Assembly (NCBI GenBank): GCA_964035015.1
Contig: OZ036017.1
Location: 5,091,496-5,155,495, forward strand
Direction: 5' to 3'
DNA from: Corallium rubrum
Lineage: Eukaryota > Cnidaria > Anthozoa > Scleralcyonacea > Coralliidae
DNA: 64,000 bases
Part shown: one piece after another, positions 60,758 through 64,000 of the stretch
Numbering within the stretch: position 1 is the first letter of the stretch
How the letters are laid out: the number at the start of each line of letters is the position of its first letter
The notes under the pieces: model-generated
Seen by the model: only the letters and a program-made list of their open reading frames with translations
The model's database searches: none
What the model was told of the DNA's origin: nothing
Made by a program: the position numbers and the translations under genes

Positions 60758-63182
60758 ATATCTCCATGCACTGAGTTGGATTTGATCCGTCTCGAATTAT
60801 AGTGACGCGATTGGCTACAAACGTGTGGAATCTTGTCGTCTCATTGTTGATGTACCGTAACACGGACATACTATCAGTCCAATAAACAACTTCATCCACT
60901 TGAATGTCAATTTCTCGACGCAGCATCTCGTTCACTCGCACGGAGACACTTGCTGCGGTGAGTTCCATCCTTGGGATCGATGTTTGTTTCAATGGAGCAA
61001 CTCGTGACTTTCCCATTAAAAATGAGCAATGTATCTTTCCTTCATCATTGATGAACCGAAGATAGGCCACTACCCCATATCCAGATTCACTTGCATCAGC
61101 GAAATAATGGATCTGTGTAGATTTTATTTCTCTAAAATCTTTTGGTTTAAAACAACGCTCGACCGTAACTTCAGGCAAACTCTCGAGTTCTGACAGCCAT
61201 CTGCGCCAGGATACCAAATATCTTTCAGGAATTAAATCATCCCAACCATATTTCAGACGACATAATTCCTGCAACAGAATCTTCGCGTGAAGAATGAACG
61301 GGGCTACAAGCCCTAAGGGATCGTAAACCGAACTAACAACTGCGAGAATTCCTCTTCTCGTTAGTGGGCGATCTTTGACAGCTGAATTGAACTTAAACTT
61401 GTCCGTCTGGACACACCATTCCATGCCAAGTGCTCTTTCAACAGGTAAGTCGTCTTTCTTGAGGTCCAAGTCCTTTACGTCTTTCGATCTTTCACTCCCC
61501 GGAATGGACTCTAATACAGCACAACAGTTACTGGTCCATTTTGTCAAATGAAAGCCACCGGTGGCACAAGCTTCATTTAGATTTTTTGCCAAATCAATAG
61601 CTTTATCCGTGGTCGCAACCGATTTCAAACAGTCGTCTACATAGAAATTCTTCTTGATAGTGTTGATGACTTCGCTGTCGAACTTGTCCTTCTGATCCTC
61701 AATTATTTTCTGCAGTGCATAGTTTGCACAACTTGGGGACGAAACAGCTCCAAAAATGTGAACGGTCATCCAGTACTCTTCTAACTCTTGACTTATATCT
61801 CCTTTCGGCCACCAAAGGAATCTAAGAACATCATAATCGTCGGGTGGAACTCTGACCTGATAAAACATAGCTTCAACATCGGCCATGAGGGCCACTGACT
61901 CTTGGCGGAATCGAGTGAGAACTCCAATCAAATTGCTGGTCAGGTTAGGTCCGGGTAATAACCGATCGTTCAACGATACTCCCATGAATCGCGCCGAACA
62001 ATCAAACACCACACGCACTTTATCAGGCTTACGTGGATGGTAAACTGCGTGATGCGGAATATACCATAACTTTCCATCTCCACGGTGTAGCTGATCTTGC
62101 GGGACCTTTCTGGCATAACCTTTCTCTAAAACGTCCTCCATAAATTTGGTGTAATCTTTTCGAAGCTTGGGATTTCTTTCTAACCTCCTCTGTATTTGTT
62201 GAGCCCGAAGCTTGGCTTGCGGTCTGTTATTAGGTAAACGTACTGTTGGACTTCTGAATGGTAGGGCTATTTGATAATGTCCGTCTTTACTCTGCACCGT
62301 ACTTGATACCAATTTCATGAATCGATGATCATCAACGGAATTCTCCGGTTTATCTTCTACTATTCGTTCGCTGAAATCATGGTTAAACTGATTCACCAAC
62401 TGCTGTTTTAACTGGGCGTCTGACATAACACTAATACGATTCACCAGGACGTCAGATTCACCATCACTTAGCGAAGGTCGTGATTGCTTCTTTACCCCGT
62501 TGACAGCCCAACCAAGAGCAGTTTTAACTGCATACGGTCCATCATCCTCACTGTTGATTATCTGCCAAGGTTCCATCGCTTCAACACAGTTGTTACCAAT
62601 TAACAACTCAACTTCTGCGTCAAGAGACGGAAGACGAACATCTTGCAAATATGGCCAACGTTGGATATCTCTCTGTTGAACAATGTCGTCCGTGGTGAAT
62701 GGCATTTCCTTCTGAGTAAACACGGAAGGGAGTTCAATCATCTGATCACCTTCCAAACTGGCTACTTCTAATCCACGTGCGATGTAGGTATCAACAACTC
62801 GTACTTGGCACATAGTGCGCAGCGAAATTTCGGATTTTCTTCCTTCTACGTGTAGTTTCCTCATCAACTCTTCAGTACAAAACGTGGCTGAGCTCCCATT
62901 ATCAAGAAAGGCATACGTTTGGACACACTCATCACTGTTCGTTATCTTGACTTGCACAGGAAGGATAGCCATCGTTCCGTCGAAGTTGCCGGCCCCATTA
63001 AATCCACAAATCCCTTTACTATTAGGAGCATCATCGTTGGCTTGGGACTTGTCATCGTCATCTTTGGTCTGTTTCTCTTCATTTATCTTTCTGTGGCTGT
63101 GTAACACCGAAGGGTGGGACTGCTCACAAACTTTACAACTACTTTTCTTCTTGCAATCCTTCTTTATATGTCCAGTTCCCAA
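60732..63182 (-). pseudogene. pol: BEL/Pao Gag end, protease, RT and RNase H
   Basis: 816 codons open. Order: zinc knuckle remnants (GHIKKDC; CKVCEQSHPSVLH), acidic linker, aspartic protease (AFLDNGSSATFC), the BEL-specific ALGWAVNG segment, RT (VVFDCSARFMGVSLND; ALMADVEAMFYQV; FYVDDCLKSV as the YVDD box, near 61635), then RNase H (HYFADASESGYGVVAYL; IPRMELTAA; VYWTDSMSVL). The start shown is arbitrary (TTG), since the knuckle frame continues upstream to a stop near 63240. The protease has DNG instead of the usual DSG or DTG. Confidence 0.92.
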
Positions 63183-63415
63183 GCAACCGAAGCAAATTCC
63201 TCTAGGTCGAAGAAATCTGAACTTTTCTTCAACGATTTATTACTGAGACGCTTACAAACCTCTAAGGAATGTTCCCCTTTGCAATACATGCATGGTTTCA
63301 TAAATGCGTTGTACGGACTCGATGTAAACGTAGATGCATCCTTAGTGAATACCTCGATTTCTTCACCCTGCGGAAACCCGCGGGCAGCATTGAGACGTCG
63401 TGATTGAGCTCAGGT
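63183..63415 (-). pseudogene. BEL/Pao Gag zinc-knuckle remnant
   Basis: Translates to GEEIEVFTKDASTFTSSPYN, then CMYCKGEHSLEVC, a CCHC-type knuckle. A frameshift near 63215 separates this from the next knuckle (CFGCLGTGHIKKDC). Similarity stops at about 63415, marking the truncation point. Confidence 0.75.
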
Positions 63416-63485
63416 ATTGTAGTCAATATTCTACTCAATATTCTACTCAATAGTACTCAATATAGTCGAATCAAAAGAAAACATC
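63416..63485. other. junction with short repeats
   Basis: TCAATATTCTAC occurs twice in tandem, followed by related CTCAATA motifs, between the truncated BEL element and the LINE ORF1. Confidence 0.5.
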
Positions 63486-64000
63486 ATGCCCGATACAATA
63501 ACTTCACTAAGGAAAGAAAATGATGCTCTTAAAGATCAAGTTAATACCCTCACTAACGAATTTAAAAAGTTAGAAGCCTTTATGCGAGAGCAAGGTGAAT
63601 CTCTGAAGCGGAGCGAACCCGACAACGAAAGCCAGGTGAATGAATGTGTTCGCAGTTTAGAATTCTTAAGCAACAAATATGATGCCATAAATGATTATCA
63701 ATCTATAGTAAAAAAAGAACTACAAAGGTTAAGTTCGAAGGTAGCTGAACTAACTATCAAAGTGGGTAACATTGGCTTAGAGATTGATAATCTACAGCAA
63801 TACAGCTACCAATACAACGCTAAACTTGTCGGAGTGCCACAGCGAAACGCAAAGGAGTCAGCATATGAGACTAGCTCTCTGTGCGCTGATCTCTTTTATG
63901 CGATTGGGGCAGATATAAGTATCTATGATATTGATACCGCTCATCGTGTACCGAGCAGAAAGCAAGATGGCAAGCCTAATCCTATCATCTGTAAATTTGT
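63486..64000 (+). CDS. LINE ORF1 protein, N-terminal part (runs off the window)
   Basis: Open for 171 codons from ATG 63486 to the edge. Residues 1-50 are a likely coiled coil (MPDTITSLRKENDALKDQVN and on), with more heptad-like sequence to residue 100. It continues with IDNLQQYSYQYNAKLVGVPQ, SLCADLFYAIGADISIYDID and TAHRVPSRKQDGKPNPIICK. Coiled coil followed by an RRM-like domain with N-x-x-V/I-x-G-[IV]-P and DI...AHR motifs is the standard layout of LINE ORF1 RNA-binding proteins. No stop or frameshift is seen, so this element may be young. The ORF2 endonuclease/RT would lie to the right. Confidence 0.75.
   Translation, partial: MPDTITSLRKENDALKDQVNTLTNEFKKLEAFMREQGESLKRSEPDNESQVNECVRSLEFLSNKYDAINDYQSIVKKELQRLSSKVAELTIKVGNIGLEIDNLQQYSYQYNAKLVGVPQRNAKESAYETSSLCADLFYAIGADISIYDIDTAHRVPSRKQDGKPNPIICKF

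Larger units (their letters stand above)
58406..63415 (-). mobile_element. BEL/Pao LTR retrotransposon, 5'-truncated
   Basis: From right to left: Gag zinc knuckles, protease, RT, RNase H, integrase, 3' LTR. The 5' LTR and most of gag are missing; similarity ends near 63415, before a plus-strand LINE ORF1. Two frameshifts (about 63200 and 60750) inactivate this copy. Confidence 0.93.

Overview
The window is a stretch of animal nuclear genome, most likely a cnidarian and probably an anthozoan. It is AT-rich and intron-rich, packed with LTR retrotransposons, LINE pieces, miniature inverted-repeat elements (MITEs) and satellites, and it carries spliced exons of a conserved metazoan gene. There is no bacterial-style gene organisation. 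The taxon is inferred from the mix of repeats and is not proven.

Host gene: nine short minus-strand segments between 57108 and 7452 encode the start of the N-terminal beta-propeller of nucleoporin NUP214. Eight of them (57067-57108, 50662-50791, 47942-48013, 41203-41351, 31637-31685, 27542-27685, 18053-18123, 17330-17372) join in compatible splice phases with consensus splice sites. The ninth (7452-7523) is tentative, and one small exon before it was not found. The gene runs off the left edge. Almost everything else between 7.5 kb and 57 kb is intron filled with repeats.

Left flank, 1-6725 (+): a degraded Gypsy-type LTR retrotransposon (Gag tail with a MYND-type zinc finger, then protease, reverse transcriptase, RNase H and integrase, broken by frameshifts and a stop) ends in a 318-bp LTR. 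It has inserted into the integrase of an older BEL/Pao element, whose own 3' LTR follows. Right flank, 58406-64000: a BEL/Pao element on the minus strand (3' LTR, integrase, RNase H, RT, protease, Gag zinc knuckles), truncated near 63415, next to a LINE ORF1 that is open at the right edge.

Introns: many palindromic MITEs, several with readable target-site duplications (8 bp, hAT-like; TTAA, piggyBac/Kolobok-like; TA, Tc1/mariner-like); two long foldback elements; a CR1/L2-like LINE split by about 4.1 kb of other repeats; RTE-like LINE and RecQ-like helicase fragments; and a 1.2-kb unknown element present in two inverted copies 43 kb apart. Intron 3 holds a 5.7-kb satellite with a 25-bp unit and higher-order repeats of 1126 and 1201 bp. 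Its monomer looks derived from the core of a ~100-bp MITE scattered through the same window. Intron 2 holds a 41-bp hairpin minisatellite ending about 100 bp from exon 2. No complete novel protein system was seen; the most unusual material is the satellite and MITE biology inside NUP214.
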